From Sipunculus nudus (lineage: Eukaryota > Annelida > Sipuncula > Golfingiida > Sipunculidae): a DNA stretch of 64,000 nt. Positions 23,901-37,800 of the stretch are shown here, one piece after another. The notes beneath the pieces are model-generated. The model ran no database searches. It saw only the letters and a list, made by a program, of their open reading frames with translations, and was not told where the DNA came from. Both the position numbers and the translations under genes were made by a program. The first letter of the stretch is position 1. Each line of letters opens with the position of its first letter. The stretch covers positions 84,483,056-84,547,055 of the forward strand of contig CM049310.1 of the NCBI GenBank assembly GCA_026874595.1. The letters run 5' to 3'.

Positions 23901-25919
23901 ATAAGGTCATCAGTTATATATAGCTACGTTATTTCTGAAACTTGTCTTATTTTTGGTTTAACACAAGAAATCTTCCACATAAAATATCTTGAGTATTTTG
24001 ACAAAACAGATGATGTTGTACAAAAAGCGTCACCTACAATTAAACTGAGCTTGAAATAGATTTGCACTGTACCTGACAATCTCACTGTTCTTCAGTCATA
24101 TATAAGATGTCATGATTTATAAACAAGAAACTGAACTTATTTGCCATTTTTTCAGTTGTTCTGTAAAAATAAATATTTTAACCTTCACCTTTCAAAGGCT
24201 CATTATTGTGCACTCAAAATTAGCACCTAAAACTCCCTCATATGGATAGATTCTCTCGAGTAAAACAGATTGCATATTTATTTTCAGTTTTAATGATTCA
24301 AAAATCATTCTAAAATAAACCCCCTCTGTAAGAACTGTTGAATATTTAGTAAAGATACAAGCAAAGCTGAGCAGGGTATCACTTATTAGGTAAATGTAAC
24401 TGAGTCTAAATTTGTCCGAAATCTAAAAATTAATGTAAACATGAAAGGTCTAAATACTGACACTGATATGAAGATATAACAATTATTTGTGTTAAATTTT
24501 CAAACATTATGATATAATGCATTGACATGAGGCAATACGAATAAAGCTAGCATTCAATAAACATGTACGTAGTATATACATATTCATCTAGAATAAAGAC
24601 TCTTAGGCCAAAAAATAAAAGATATGGTTCTCAGGCACCGCCCGCATCAATTTTAACTCCCCACCCCCATCAAAATTTTTTTTATTTTGATTTTCATCTT
24701 TCAAGGAGATAAATAATCCGGTTTTAATAAGTTTCCTTTGTTATGTAGTGCTTTTACCTGTTTAGCCAAAAAAATCTGTTATTTTCATGCTTTTCCCTGA
24801 TCATATGACATTTTTATCTAAACAGACAAAAAAAAAGGTTAAAAATAAGATATAGCCAACCCACAATGGTTTCTGAAAAAAAAGTGCCTGAGAAGCATAC
24901 CTTTTATTTGGCCGAATGATTCTGTTTTTACATATGCTTTTGTGGTACATAAGCACGAAAACTGGGGATAGAGGAAAGCATGGCAGGAGCAGAAAAGTTA
25001 TTTGCCAGAGGAATGTCCTATGACTGATGTCAAAGTTTAGAATTTCCCAGTCCATTACTATGCATTGTTTTCAATTGCTACAGTAAGCAATCATAATGTA
25101 CTGCATGTGCAAACTAAAATACCCATGCATTCAGCAAATATGCATATGAAACAATTCCAATAAAATATAATATGTCCTATTCCTAGTTGCATACAAATAT
25201 GTAATGCATAGTTACAGTATATGCATACTGTGGTTGCCTTTTTGTTTGCGTGGGTTTCAAATTGCAATTTTAGCGAAATGAGAATTATTGTCAAGATAAA
25301 AACTTCTTGGATAAGTGAAGGCAAAGTTGAAAAGTAAAAGGCAGACATTATGAATAATAAAAGATCGTATAGGTTAAAGATTAATATTTTAAATGATATT
25401 AGATCTTTCAGAACAAACAATATTTTTATTAATTAGATTTTGTGCACATAATATTTGATATAATTAATTCACATGATTATGGTTTTACTCTGTGTATAGT
25501 TCTTTCATTTTGTGAGATCGCGAAAATGGAACCCTTGCAAAACACTGTAAAGGTGAAAACCATGAAATTTGAACCCTGCAAAAAAAGGAGGTCAACCACA
25601 GTGTATGGAATGCCACCTCAACAGAACATAGTAAAGGTGTTTTACCTGAGCCCTGTAAGGGCGAGATGTAGCTCAGCAACACACATGCAACCAGGGGGAC
25701 AAGCATATCGTCCCAGGGTGCTGTGCCCCCCTCGGCGCCAGATTACTGGTACGAACACAGCACTGCCCAAACAACCGATATGCTCACTCCTGTGTTAGGT
25801 AGATTTTCACCTGAAAGTATAATAAATGTTTTTGTAAATTAAATGCAACATTAAATACTAATGAAATAAATTAATTTATTGTCTTCAAAACAAAGGTTAT
25901 GATTAAACAGATATATATA
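20929..25919. other. Non-coding AT-rich DNA, about 5 kb
   Basis: No supported exon, RNA gene or complete mobile element. A short (TA)11 tract lies at 21811-21832. A block at about 25540-25790 on + is less AT-rich and open for 118 codons, but the frame has no recognisable domain or splice pair and is not called. Confidence 0.4.
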
Positions 25920-26100
25920 TATCTAGACAACTGAGGGGTAAAACACCCGGCTCTCTGCTGTCAACCTGGGTTCGATCCCTGGTGTGGCTATGAGAGTGGG
26001 TTGTAGTTGCCAGTCCAAGGCCTTTTTCCAGTTTTTTCTCCACTGAGTGTCTCTCTAGTTGAAAAATTGAATTTTAAATTTAATTGAATCAAAATTTAAA
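25920..26100 (+). mobile_element. tRNA-derived SINE, family 3
   Basis: tRNA-like head with GACAACTGAGGGGTAAAACA (A-box region) and a strong B box GGTTCGATCCC at 25968-25978. An unrelated body and an A/T-rich tail (TTGAATTTTAAATTTAATTG) follow. Confidence 0.6.
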
Positions 26101-26589
26101 AATTAGTTTCTGAGCTGAGACATCAACATGCTCATTAAAGGTAATGACCTTGAATATTCTGGGAAGCAAGAGACAGGAATTAATAAAGGTCATTCACGGA
26201 TCAGTTTACAGATTTATTATACAAAAAAAACACACCCTCTTATGAAATAGGTTTTCTTTCCTTTTGATTAACCAACCACATCACTACTGTAATTATTCAA
26301 CCTAAAAAAAAGTCAATGTAGCCACTTTATATATAAAACAAAATCAAAATACATTTAATTTATTTATACATGTGTTATTTTGTGAATGTGCACCTGGGAA
26401 TCTGTGTCCTGTGTAAATAGTATTTGGGAACACTAACCATTAGCATCTTATAAGGTACTTGATTGTTAATGATAAACACCAATAATAACAAAAGCACTGT
26501 AAATGGTGCATAATAGTACATAATAGCATAATAGCTGTGATGTCATTACATATGTGTGATTTTTATTGAAAATGTTATACAGGTGAGAA

Positions 26590-27015
26590 ACTCTGTTGGT
26601 TAATATTCATAATGAGTTTCATGAATATCCATCAGATTTTCTGTAAATTATCATGATGCAACCAGTCTAGTGACCTCTGACCTCATTTAACATGCATGGA
26701 TTCTGCTTTGAATGAAACTTAGGTAAAATATTATATTGGTTAATATATCTTGTGTTTTTCTTAAAAATCCATCATATTCCTGATAAGTTATTGTGGCAAC
26801 TCCACAAAGTAGCCTGGTGACCTCTGACCTGATTAAATATCCATGGATTTTGCCCATAATCAAGCTCAGGCGAGAAAATATATTTTTAAGAGGTAATAAC
26901 AAGTGTCATGAAAAACTATCATAGCCCTGGTAAGTTTTCGCCACCACATTAAAAGTTAACAGGCAGACCATAGGTATAACATAATATCTCCCGTCATAGA
27001 TGGGCGTATAAAAAT
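26590..27015 (+). repeat. 'GTGACCTTTGACC / GATGGGCGTA' dispersed family, copy C
   Basis: Three internal half-units with 'GACCTCTGACCT', 'AATCCATCAGATTTTCTG' or 'AATCCATCATATTCC', and 'AAGTTATTGTGGCAAC'. It ends 'CTCCCGTCATAGATGGGCGT'. This is the fullest copy in the window. Confidence 0.55.
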
Positions 27016-27925
27016 TCACCCATACACAGAAAAAGGATACACTGTAAAGATGATTCTACAATTCTCTTCTGATCAATACTTTTAATTTTTTTTTATTTCC
27101 GGATTAATCTCCAGGTGGTTAACAGCAACTCTCTAATGCCTTAAAAAGCATTTTAAAGACAAGTACAAACATGTGACAGGGAGACAGGTAAACATTCAGG
27201 TGTTCCAATCAATATATTTGCACCAGATGACCTTGGAAGGTAACAAGCTTCTACCTTCCAAGTGCAAGTGATTGGGCAGCTGTATATTCTTCAAGCGTTG
27301 ACCAGGTGTCTAATCATTGCTCCATGTCCCTAATCAATGAAAACAGCTCAACCGAATAAAACGTTAAATACAAAACAATATGTAGCTAACAAGAGAAGAC
27401 TGGTAGAATTTCACACATATCTCACAAATCCATTTGTGCGAGGATTTATGAGATTATTTTTCTGCTGGTGTGAATCAAGCCTAAACATGAAAAATGCTAC
27501 GGCAAAACACTCTCTTTAACATTCAGGGGCTTCTCAATCTGTATGATGCGTTATGAGTTTCCCCTAATTGTTCAAGCTTGTGTATTTTTATTATGCCTTA
27601 AATTTTAATGCCCAGAAAATGATGCAAAAGAGAGAGACAAACAAAACATGCATAAAATAATTATCAAAACTAATTGATTCACAGGTTATGAATTGATTAC
27701 AATTTAATTGAGGGGTGGCAATTCATTTCATTTGCAACCCCATGCATTGTTACATGGTAACACCCCCACCAATTACTGACATTTAGGTTTCAGACTTATT
27801 AGAAAACTCACTGCAACACCATCACTATTTACTGATTCATTATAAACAGGAACTGATTGGATTAAACCTGCACTCCCTATATGTATTATCACAGTGTCCT
27901 TGATTACAGGCAGGAGTCATTGATA

Positions 27926-28725
27926 CAGGGCTCGAATTTGGCGCCGGCCCACCGGAATTAGCCGGCAAATTTCAGGGAGGTCCCATAAAATCTGGATACC
28001 GCCGGCCCTCCTTGGCCGGCAGAACAATCAGCATGGTCTTTTTTCATATAATCAGGAAAGAAAATATATCCAAAATAACGATTTACTATCCTGTCATCGA
28101 TTGCATGGTTCCAAACAATCACTCAAACCTGCGACCTTCACCTTCACCAACTGACGACGACATTTGGCTGTTCCATTAACCATTCAATGTGTACCAAAAT
28201 GTTGAATTATTTGACCAGATTATGGAGGGTTGAGGCATTAAACAAAACAGCGCCTGCCCTAGTAACCCTGCTTGATAATTTAGTAAAACTTTTCTCTTTG
28301 CTTAAAAGTGGTTCTACTTGAGTTGATACAACACGGAAATCTTCCAGCGTGACCGACCTTATAAGTAATGGCATGTGACATTCGGTAGAGATGACCTTCC
28401 ACGAAATGTGGTGGCTCTTTTTTCTCTGACTACTCAAGAATAACAAGGGGGCGTGGTTTCGGTTGCGTTCAGGGCGCTCTAAAAAGCGCTTCTAAAATGA
28501 AAATAAGGGCTTAAATCAGATGCCGTGATTATATATTTCTTAACGAGTCATATAAAATGATAAAATTCGTACCTATACAAGTAATAAATTTTAAAAGGAA
28601 GAGCTGAAAATGAGATTTTTTTAAATAGAAAAGTGGGGTCCGGTAAAATCTTTGGAGGTCCAGCACATTTTCTGTGCTGCCAGACCCCAGTGTCTGGTGG
28701 CAATTTTCGGCAAATTCGAGCCCTG
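27926..28725. mobile_element. Non-autonomous hAT-like DNA transposon, 800 bp
   Basis: Perfect 15-bp terminal inverted repeats, CAGGGCTCGAATTTG at 27926-27940 and its complement at 28711-28725. The 6-bp direct repeat TTGATA directly outside both ends (27920-27925, 28726-28731) looks like the target duplication. CAGGG ends suggest the hAT group; most hATs make 8-bp duplications but 5- and 6-bp groups exist. The inside has GC-rich GCCGGC-containing subterminal sequence on the left. Short minus-strand frames (28207-28446, 28529-28804) are not recognisable as transposase. Confidence 0.85.
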
Positions 28726-29745
28726 TTGATATATATAACACACCTGAGCAAAGCTGTTTCAGACTAATTAACCTTGCAACACTACAAGTATAACAAATTA
28801 ACATGACACTCTTTAGCTTAACTAATCAATTTTAATTTACTTTTACATTACACATATGCTGGAATAATACAATTTACGACACAGGGGACAGGACTGCTAT
28901 ACTGGCAGAGTTTCTCCTTGATGGCTCTGCAATAAATCCTTTATGATATATTGTCAAATTCTTCAGAATTTACAGAAAAGTATGGTACAAATAACCCCCC
29001 CCCCCTTCGGACACATTTGGCATTGTTCCTGGCAGTTGAAGACTAAAAATGGTCATTTCTAAGGCCAAACCACAGAGGAGAGATATGATTCAATATATTT
29101 AACACATCAATGACATTAGGTTCACACTCAACACAAGGGACAGTCTCTCTATTAAACTTTAAATACAGTTATTATATTTATTTCAAATTTTCTGTGATCA
29201 TTAGTTTACACTTACAGACTGATCATGGTGTTTAGTTATTTATTAACTCATATCAAGTGCTTGTATGTATAATAATATAATTATTAATGTATGCTTTGGG
29301 CTGGTGTATGAGAATAAGAGCATATGAAGCATAATTCAACTTTTGATTAACACCAATTAAATCAAGAAATCATACCGGTATTAATCACTATTAAGATACA
29401 TCAGATATTCAGGTTACCTAATGTTGTACAATGGTAGGGAAGAGGCAGCTTACAGGCTGTCTTTAATCCCTTGAAACTAGTGCAAACTATGGACGAGACA
29501 TTTTTTTCTCTCTGTTTTTTTTTTTTGGGGGGGGGGGGGGATGTCTGAACTAAATCCTAAATTGATATGCAATTATGCATTCATATTCGTTTTTGTTTTG
29601 ATTAATAGAATCCAGCTGTGCCGGTTTAGCATAATAAAACCACCTGGGTGAATATACAATGTTTCCCAAGCCGAAAAACTTTCAATCAAGGATGGATCTG
29701 TTAAGAAATCACAAATAAACTAGACATTTCTTGGCACCGCTGGTG
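28726..29745. other. Non-coding DNA with G/C homopolymers
   Basis: An 11-C run near 28997 and a T-run followed by about 14 G near 29511-29540 are the only notable features. Confidence 0.5.
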
Positions 29746-30927
29746 CCATAGTATCGCCAGACAAATGAGGTTTTGTGGTATTTTGTTGATATAATGTGAT
29801 GTATTTGTATTTTAGCAATGAATGTGAGAAACATTTGTACAAAATATAGGAATATTTAAAGTGAAGGCAACTGTTATGTAAAAGGTTATGTATAAATAGA
29901 AGTATATATTTAATGATGTATTGAGTTGTATATGTATGTTTGGAGTAACTTGTTTGAGAAATAAACTGCATTCCAAAATATCCAACATTTGAAAAAAAAA
30001 CTAAATTAAAAAAAAAATTTAAATTAAATTAAATTTTAAAATTAAATTTAAAATTAAATATACCTCATTCCATAAACCATATCTATATACATGCATAACA
30101 TGAAAGAAATCGGTCAGTTACTGTTTGACTTATAATGCTCACAGTATATACTGTCAAGTGGCAATGATGGGGTATTCAAAGGCGCAAAAAACAAGAAAAG
30201 GACAACAGGTGGCGCCACCTATCTTCTGCAAAAGAAAAAACTATCCAAGATATTCCATCAACTTGATTTTTGGCGCCACCTATCTTCTGCAAAAGACAAA
30301 ACTATCCAAGATCTTCTGTCAACTTGATTTTTGGACCAATCCATGCATCCCTTTTTAAGATATTCATGATTTTATGTGATTTTCACCATATATGGTAATA
30401 TTCAAGGTCAAAGCCACTCTCAAAGGAAAGGTCATGACCCCAATTTTAATATACATCATCCCATAACCCATACTTATGTACATGCATAATATTAAAGAAA
30501 TCTGTCAATCAGTTTTTGACTTGTGATGCTAAAAGTACTGTCAAGTGGCAATGATAGGGGTATTAAACGGCACAAAAACAAGAAAAGGATACTAGGTGGC
30601 ACCACCAGTTTCCGGTACATGACATCACTATCCAAGATCTTTGTCCAACTTGATTTTTGGATAAATCCATGAAAGATTTCTTGAGATATTTAAGAATTTG
30701 TGTGATTTTCCCCAAAAATGATCTATTCAAGGTCAAGGTCACTCTCCTAGTTGCGGTCATGACCCCATTTTAAATAGGCTTCGTCCTCTCACCTATATCT
30801 ATAAATGTGTCAAGTTTGAAAAAGATCCTTGAAATATTTTTTGAGTTATTGTGTCCAAAAGAAATCTCTGGGGCGGCGGCGCAACCGTGCCTAAACCATA
30901 GTATCTCCAGACTATGTCTGGCGATAC
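29746..30927. mobile_element. Probable mobile element with internal 387-bp and 61-bp duplications
   Basis: Starts CCATAGTATCGCCAGAC (29746) and ends with a hairpin CCATAGTATCTCCAGAC-TAT-GTCTGGCGATAC (to 30927), so the end word occurs as both a direct and an inverted copy. Inside, a segment marked by CTGTCAAGTGGCAATGAT (30151, 30538) is tandemly duplicated at 387 bp. A 61-bp GGCGCCACCTATCTTCTGC block is duplicated at 30211 and 30272. An A/T-run near 29990-30060 is present. No coding capacity; class not assigned. Confidence 0.6.
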
Positions 30928-32940
30928 AATTATAATCTTGATACCACTGGTCACCATCTTGATGTATGATAGTAGTGCTGGACATTATGTTTATATTTTC
31001 TTTTGCATCACTGACTGCATTTGCCTGGTGCAAGATTATTTCTACTATATATATGGTCAAAAGGCAGTGGTTTCAGGATGAAATGACAGATACTATTACA
31101 TTTCCTAAAAAGAGCGTTTTGTTACATGTATACCTCAGATGCCTAGTAATTTAATGGGTAACTTAAAGCACCGGTTAAAGACAAAGAGAGCCACTATCTC
31201 CTAGGCCTGATTACAAGACACGGGTTGTTGCCATAACAACCTGTCTTAAAAAAACATCTGATGTACCAGTGCCACTGAGGCACCCAATGGACTCCTAACA
31301 CAACATTACCTGTGGCGAACATCTGTGAGGGGGCGCTTGTTTATGTAGGCAGTACGGATCATCCACGGATCATCCACGTAATGTACTTTTTAAAAAGACT
31401 TAGCCTGCTGTGTTGTTTATGCAAAACAATTACCCTTGAACTGGTTATTAGCAAGGAATTTATAATGACCCTCAAAAACAAACCAATTTTGTTATTAGTT
31501 ATTATTGGTATATATAATGAAGAGATAATCAATATTTATAATGTGCTGTTGTGTTTTGTCATAAAGCAAAGCTGTACAAATGGTTTCAGTTTACAAAAGA
31601 ACATGTTAACTTTAGTTCAGTACATAAAATAATTTCAAGCTCTATTTGGCCTTCAAGCATTGATAACATTTATTTATCACTGTACTGGGTTTATATACTG
31701 GGCAAGTACTTTCAGAAGTAAATGTCAAGCCCTGCTTACTTATGTGTACATGTAAAATATAGTAAATGTAAGTGTAAATGGCTAAATGCTCAGGTACATT
31801 ACAATATGCATCTTAGCATCATTTGAGAAGAACTATGTTTGTACATGTTTGTATCTGACAGAATATGATGATTGTTTACATAAATGAATAGAGGATTAAT
31901 TTGAGAGGTAATGTACAAAAATCATACTGAATCAAAGATCCTTCAGCAATTAACAGAGAACACAATATAACATACTTGGCCAACCAGTGTATTGTGAGGA
32001 GCCTTTGAATCAGTTCAATTGATTCTTTATCTTATTCTTGATGCAATTATCACTTTAGTACCTAATTTCAGACTTTCTTGTTTATAAAATTAAATATTTA
32101 CCATAATCGATGAGAGTTTATTTTATTACGTAAAGGAAAAATATGGTTTACCCATAGTTCATTGCCACCATTTTCGTTTCTATGTGAGTGGAGTGCTTTA
32201 CCAGCAAGAGTTGAAACTATATCTTGAGCACATACACAATAGATAGTCTTGATATTGTTGTGTACTGCGTCAGGTTAACAGCTCACTTAGGGTTTTGGAG
32301 TGGTGCTTGCATAAAATAATGACCTAAACTAATCAATTCAGAGGTTTAGAGGTGACTGCAATTTAATAGAGGGGTTTGGATTTTGATGCATCAATTTTTT
32401 TATGAACTGTTAGACCTCTATCACTTGCTAGCTGCTTAGTGATTGGCTGATGATCAATCATATTCGAATATCAGTTGGCTGATGCAAACCAGTTTGATAA
32501 TCAATCTTGCAGTGCAATAATTGATTACCAAATTTTATGCATAACTTAGCTTTGTGATGAGGAAATGCATGCATCCCTTAAAATAATTAGAAAACTCACT
32601 AAGTCTCTGGAAAATTCTGTCTTTACTTCTAATTTCATATCTACGGAGCCTTACATTAAGTTCTAACACACACACATACGATATAGAATTATATCTATCT
32701 TAATTACCCATTAAGTCTGCCTACAAGTATATATCAGTTGAGATGATGTAAAGGTCTGTATTAATTATAGCACTTGTATATATGCTAAGAAATTCCATAC
32801 TCCTACACAACGGATTAATTCCGATAATCTGTTAGTAGCAGTCATAAAATTTTATTGATGAATCATGATAGATCATGAAATTACAACCGATTCCAAACAC
32901 TAATACTCCGGATGCTGAATACCGCATTGTTCTGCATCTA
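30928..32940. other. Non-coding AT-rich DNA
   Basis: No supported feature. Open frames such as 31312-31632 have AT-rich, low-support composition and no splice context. Confidence 0.45.
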
Positions 32941-33418
32941 TAGCCCCATTTACACACGTTTTTTTGGAGCGCTCTAAATGGTTAAGCTTGCGCCAAGTAC
33001 CCAAACGCGCCAGATTTCGAGAATTTTCAATATGGAGTGCGCTACATTTTGACCACCAGTTCCACATTCTGGCGCGGCCTCCATTTGTGCTTTGAACGTG
33101 TGTAAACAAAAGTGGAGCGCCAGACCTATACAGCGCACTCCAGCAAGACTCAGCCGTCATGTGACTAGGATTTAGCCATGCGCGCAAGGGGGACTCCAAT
33201 CTAGACCACGCTAGATTGCAGTATTTATCTGCGTGTAAACGCAATGCAGATTCTAGGCCGGGCCAAGTGCAATGCGGCCTAACTTGACAGGGTAGCGCGC
33301 TCTACATGGTCACAAGTTTGGTCCGGCACAGTGTGAACAGAAGTTAAAATGTAGCCCACTTCACATTTTTCTGGACCGGTCTAGCGCGAGCCACATTTTT
33401 CTAGTGTAAATAGGGCTT
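32941..33418. mobile_element. MITE, about 478 bp
   Basis: Imperfect terminal inverted repeats: TAGCCCCATTTACAC at 32941, and the complement of TAAGCCCTATTTACAC ending at about 33418. The interior is markedly GC-richer than its surroundings and has repeated GCGC, 'GTGTAAAC' and 'GGAGCGC' words. Target duplication is short or unclear (TA or TTA). The 114-codon minus-strand frame is inside the element and is not called. Confidence 0.7.
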
Positions 33419-34649
33419 ATGATAATTTGGCCAGTCAGCATTAGCAGGGCAGATGAAGCCGTAAAATATGATACTATGTTATTAACCGGCTTCAAATGGT
33501 GATAATGTACTCAATGGATCGTAAGATGGAAATAAGAGATGTTTTACTGGTTACTACCATTACAATCCGACCAATCACTGCATCGTGATAAGTGGACCAG
33601 TAACAGAGTCCATTAAGTATGGTAATATTTTCAGGCATGTAACAGTATGGTCATACACTGCCCTCAGAGACTGGTGAACATACATCTTTGCCTGGGGCAA
33701 TCACTGGAGAACCAGATACCCTAAAACCAGATGCAAAAATCAATACCATTACAATTAAAAGGAAACGCCTTGTGTAACACAAGGTAATTAAGAAAAACTG
33801 TTTTAATCAGTCAATGGGATGAGATGCATTATTAAGTGTTCTGACTTCAGCCATATTGTGAGATTTTTCATGCATAACTTTTTTGAGAACAGAAAATTCT
33901 CCTGTACCTTAACGAGGACACAGAAAAACCGGCATACTCATACTTTGGGGGGGGGGGGGGGTTATCTGAGGGTCTGAAATATGACACGAGTTATAAACAT
34001 AATTGTCAGTGTCTTACGATGTTCTCCTTCTAAGGTCTATCCATCTGTCACGATCTTTCATGCTCATTAAATACTCCAAATCCCATGTGACCCTCAACAA
34101 TTTTGGTCTGCATAAGCATACAGGACTATCAAATTTTTCTGCCTATTGAAAGCCCTGCTCGATGAGAGAATATGTATACTAAGGAATTTTAGGCCCATTA
34201 GAAATCCAATATGACCTCCCGCTTCCTCACTATATAGTTGTTTCAACATTTGAATGGTCAGACACTGGCATACAAGTTTCCATTCACTTGCATCTTCTTC
34301 ATGGTAAATTCAAAGGATAACCCCCTGCTTTCTTTCTATCAAACATGCCTCTATAATACGTCACAAGACAATCTGGTGGGCTGGTTAATTTCCTGTAGGG
34401 GCCTGTGAAAATGGCAGCAACTGGTCTATAACTTAATGAATAAATTTCAAACTGTATAAATTTATAAATGACCAAAACAATTTAATAAAAGCTAATTCAA
34501 TTATTTATTCGGAATGATTCCTAACTCTATGAAAATAGACAGGACCCAATGTTAAGATAACATTATAATAATTTGTGAAAATTTGATTATATCATAACTG
34601 TGCTTTGCTACACATTTAAAAGCCATCACTGCCTCAGATAGGATCTATG
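33419..34649. other. Non-coding DNA
   Basis: A G-run of about 13 bases at 33948-33961 is the only clear feature. Confidence 0.5.
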
Positions 34650-34870
34650 AGGATACATGCATTCATTCACATTCCTGTGTTTGTTTACAACTGAACATAA
34701 CTCACATGATCATGCATGGAATCTCATGAAATTTACAGGGCATTCCAGGAATGAGCCAAGCATGAGACTTTTCAAGGAATCTCATCAAGGAATATTCACA
34801 AATGTACAGTCATTTAAGGACAAATGAACCTGGGAACATGTGCCAAATAAGTGAATGGCGGAGGTTTGCA
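34650..34870 (-). repeat. 'AATAAGTGAATG' dispersed family copy
   Basis: On + it reads TGATCATGCATGGAATCTCA, TGAAATTTACAGGGCA, AAGGAATATTCACAAATG, AACCTGGGAACATGTGCC, AAATAAGTGAATGGCGGAGG: the family in reverse, with the GGCGGAGG end intact. Confidence 0.65.
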
Positions 34871-37800
34871 TTAATTAAAATACAGATTCCTAGTTCATAA
34901 TTATTCTATAGCCAACTCAATGAATCTATTAACAAACTGATATATTAAATATTTTATAATATAAAATATACAACACAGATTTAGATCAAAGGAATGGCTC
35001 CTCCTAAAATCTACATAAAAAAGCAACATAAGAACAAGAACATGTCAAACTGACAAAACCTACAACCGGCCATGGATGGCAAGGTGCTACATGATGCATC
35101 CGGAGAAGGTGACTAACTCCACTAAACAAGGCCTCCTGTCCCCCATCCTCCTCCGCCCCCCACTGGTACTGGTCAGAACCTGCCTCTGCCAATCTATAAA
35201 TCAATTCACTCTACCCACCACATACCATAACAGAATACCTTACCACAAGGTTTGGCCTCATGTGTCAGACACCTGTGTAGGCCACAGTTTGGAGCACACC
35301 CACCCCCTGTGTATTAGTACTATTACACCTCATATTGGTCCAGTATTGAATTCCAAACTTTCCTGTATGTTTGTGTGTGTATTAAGACATCATAGTCACC
35401 TGGCACCATCGTCACCTAGGTAACACAGCTGCTGTCAGCATCAAATTTCCATCACTTTAATACACCATGGCCCATGGGGTCCTACAAGTTATCCAAAAAC
35501 CCCACCTACTCAGGGTGCACCAAGGGTTTTTACAAGTTTTTAGGCCTATGAATTTTCAATTTGATTATCAATTATAGCCTGTAAATATGATTATTGTGGA
35601 TATATATACAATATTCATTCAGAAAGGTATATCGCTTAATATTTTCCTCCCACAAGATAGTTCAATGAACATACTAATGTACTGGTTGAAACATTTATTT
35701 AGACCAAGTAAATCTTAAGTCTTCTCATATATTAATGCTTTAACACCTATTAAATGTATGATGTCAGGCAACTTTCCCTGTTAAATAACAGTACTTGCAA
35801 CATACTGTATATTGTTTATATCTGTCCTTAAGTGTGAACTAAGAAAACTGTGAATGAACTCCCCTACCTACATAGGTGAACATTGATAATTTGTTCAGCT
35901 TCATCAACTGATATTTTAATGTAAGGTGGCCCTTCCTGCAGTGTCACAGGCATAAATTGATACTTTCAATATGAACAACATATAAATTTGTATGTTTCCT
36001 CTTAACTAAAGACATGTTATAGATAATATAGATATTATATCTACCAATAATGAGGAAGGAATTTACACTCATTAGATGTTCCATCAAATAATATACATAG
36101 ACAGATCGAGAATATAATGTTCCAAAGTTACTTTACAGTGTAGTAGCAAAACTATGAAAAAGGTGAGAATCACCAAAATTTAACATTCATATTTGAAACC
36201 AACCACAGCTTGTCAGTTTACAAATATATAAAAATTAAACCATCATGAAAAAAATAAATTGATCAGTTTTTTTATCCAATCTATCTTCATTTTCACCGGA
36301 CCATTTAAAACAATCTAGGAAGGCAACTCAATTGAAAGAATTAACATTTTTATTATTAAATTCAATGTGTCATGTAAAAATAGTAAAATGTAAAATATTA
36401 TCAAAATCCTTTCACTGCACTTGCAAATGATTCATCTATTTGATCCATTTACTAGGAGACATACACACCACAGAGACTGAACAGCAAAGACAGAGCTGCT
36501 GTGCGAGCACCAGCCTTTGACTGAACTGTACTATTTCCAGGACAGGGCATGGGCAGCAACAGCACTGTTTATAAACACAGCTGACCAAGCCAGGGAGGCC
36601 CCAGGCTTTCAGGGAAACTCAGGTGAACTGCCATTAACACATGATGTCTCACTCACACATGATAAACTCATCATAACCAATCAGCTCATGTCATTTTCAA
36701 GAATATCTTACCGACTCTATGCATATGAAAAATCCATAAATTCATGTTTTTCACCACCTCATACAGTACAAAGCATCCGTTGTTACTGCTAACATTGCCT
36801 GCTTAAAGCATAAGGAACAATTTCAAAGAAAGCAGCGCTTTTGACGGTTAACTAGCAACACCTGTGGTTACGTTATCACTCACCAGTCCGAGCCAAAAAC
36901 ACTCATAGAACACGTATGTTGTTTGTAGAGCGGCAGAAATGCAAATTGATCAAATCGGCAACACATCTGCTGTGACAGGTTAACCAGTGCAAAAGTACAG
37001 GGAAAGGATCAATTCAGTAACGCGCTTGCACTCCTTGTATACTACGGGATATTTAAATTAAATCAATGTGTGGATCACAAGTACGTTAAGTACGTCTCTG
37101 TGCTAGCAAGGCTATGAACATCTGACAGGTTCAATAGAACTTTCAGTTAAGGTGTTCAGCTAGGTGTAAAATGATTGGGAAAATACTCATTTTTTTTAGG
37201 ATGGCAGCTTTTCTTGACAAAACCCAGAACTTAATGAATATATACATGTAAAAATTTATAATACAAAGTAGATTTGTTTGCCAAAAATTATCAGACTGCT
37301 TTAATACTATTGAGCACTTGGTAATTATTGTATTTTTTTTTATTTTGCACAATTATTAGTGGTGTGCCAATTCATCAAGTATATATAGGTGATTGGTTGG
37401 TTTCTTTAAAAATCAATTAAATCAGTTGCAATTTGCATAATCAAGTCACAATTATATGTATGCACATCCAAAGAAGTTGTATTAACCTGATGAAAAATAT
37501 GGGACACAAAAGTTCAAGAGGCGAACAGAAGCGAATAAAACTTAACCATGTGCAAAGAATAAATGTCAACAACCCAGCCATAATCTTGAACTATCAGTGG
37601 TGATGTTAAAGTTAGTCGGTCAATACTTGGGTCAATATTTACAGGGTATAATTCATGGTAATATATAAATGGTACAGAACCAATTCACATCTGATAATTT
37701 ACAATCATCGAATATGATTTTACACACTAATTCCTACCACTAGTAATTATTAGTTAAAAACCGCAGAATGCAGGTTTCAAACAAAAATATCTGCTATATC

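Noticed and set aside
25442-25798. 118-codon plus-strand frame
   Set aside because: No recognisable domain. Its first half is AT-biased and there are no supporting splice sites.
32900-33244. 114-codon minus-strand frame
   Set aside because: It lies inside a MITE defined by inverted ends.
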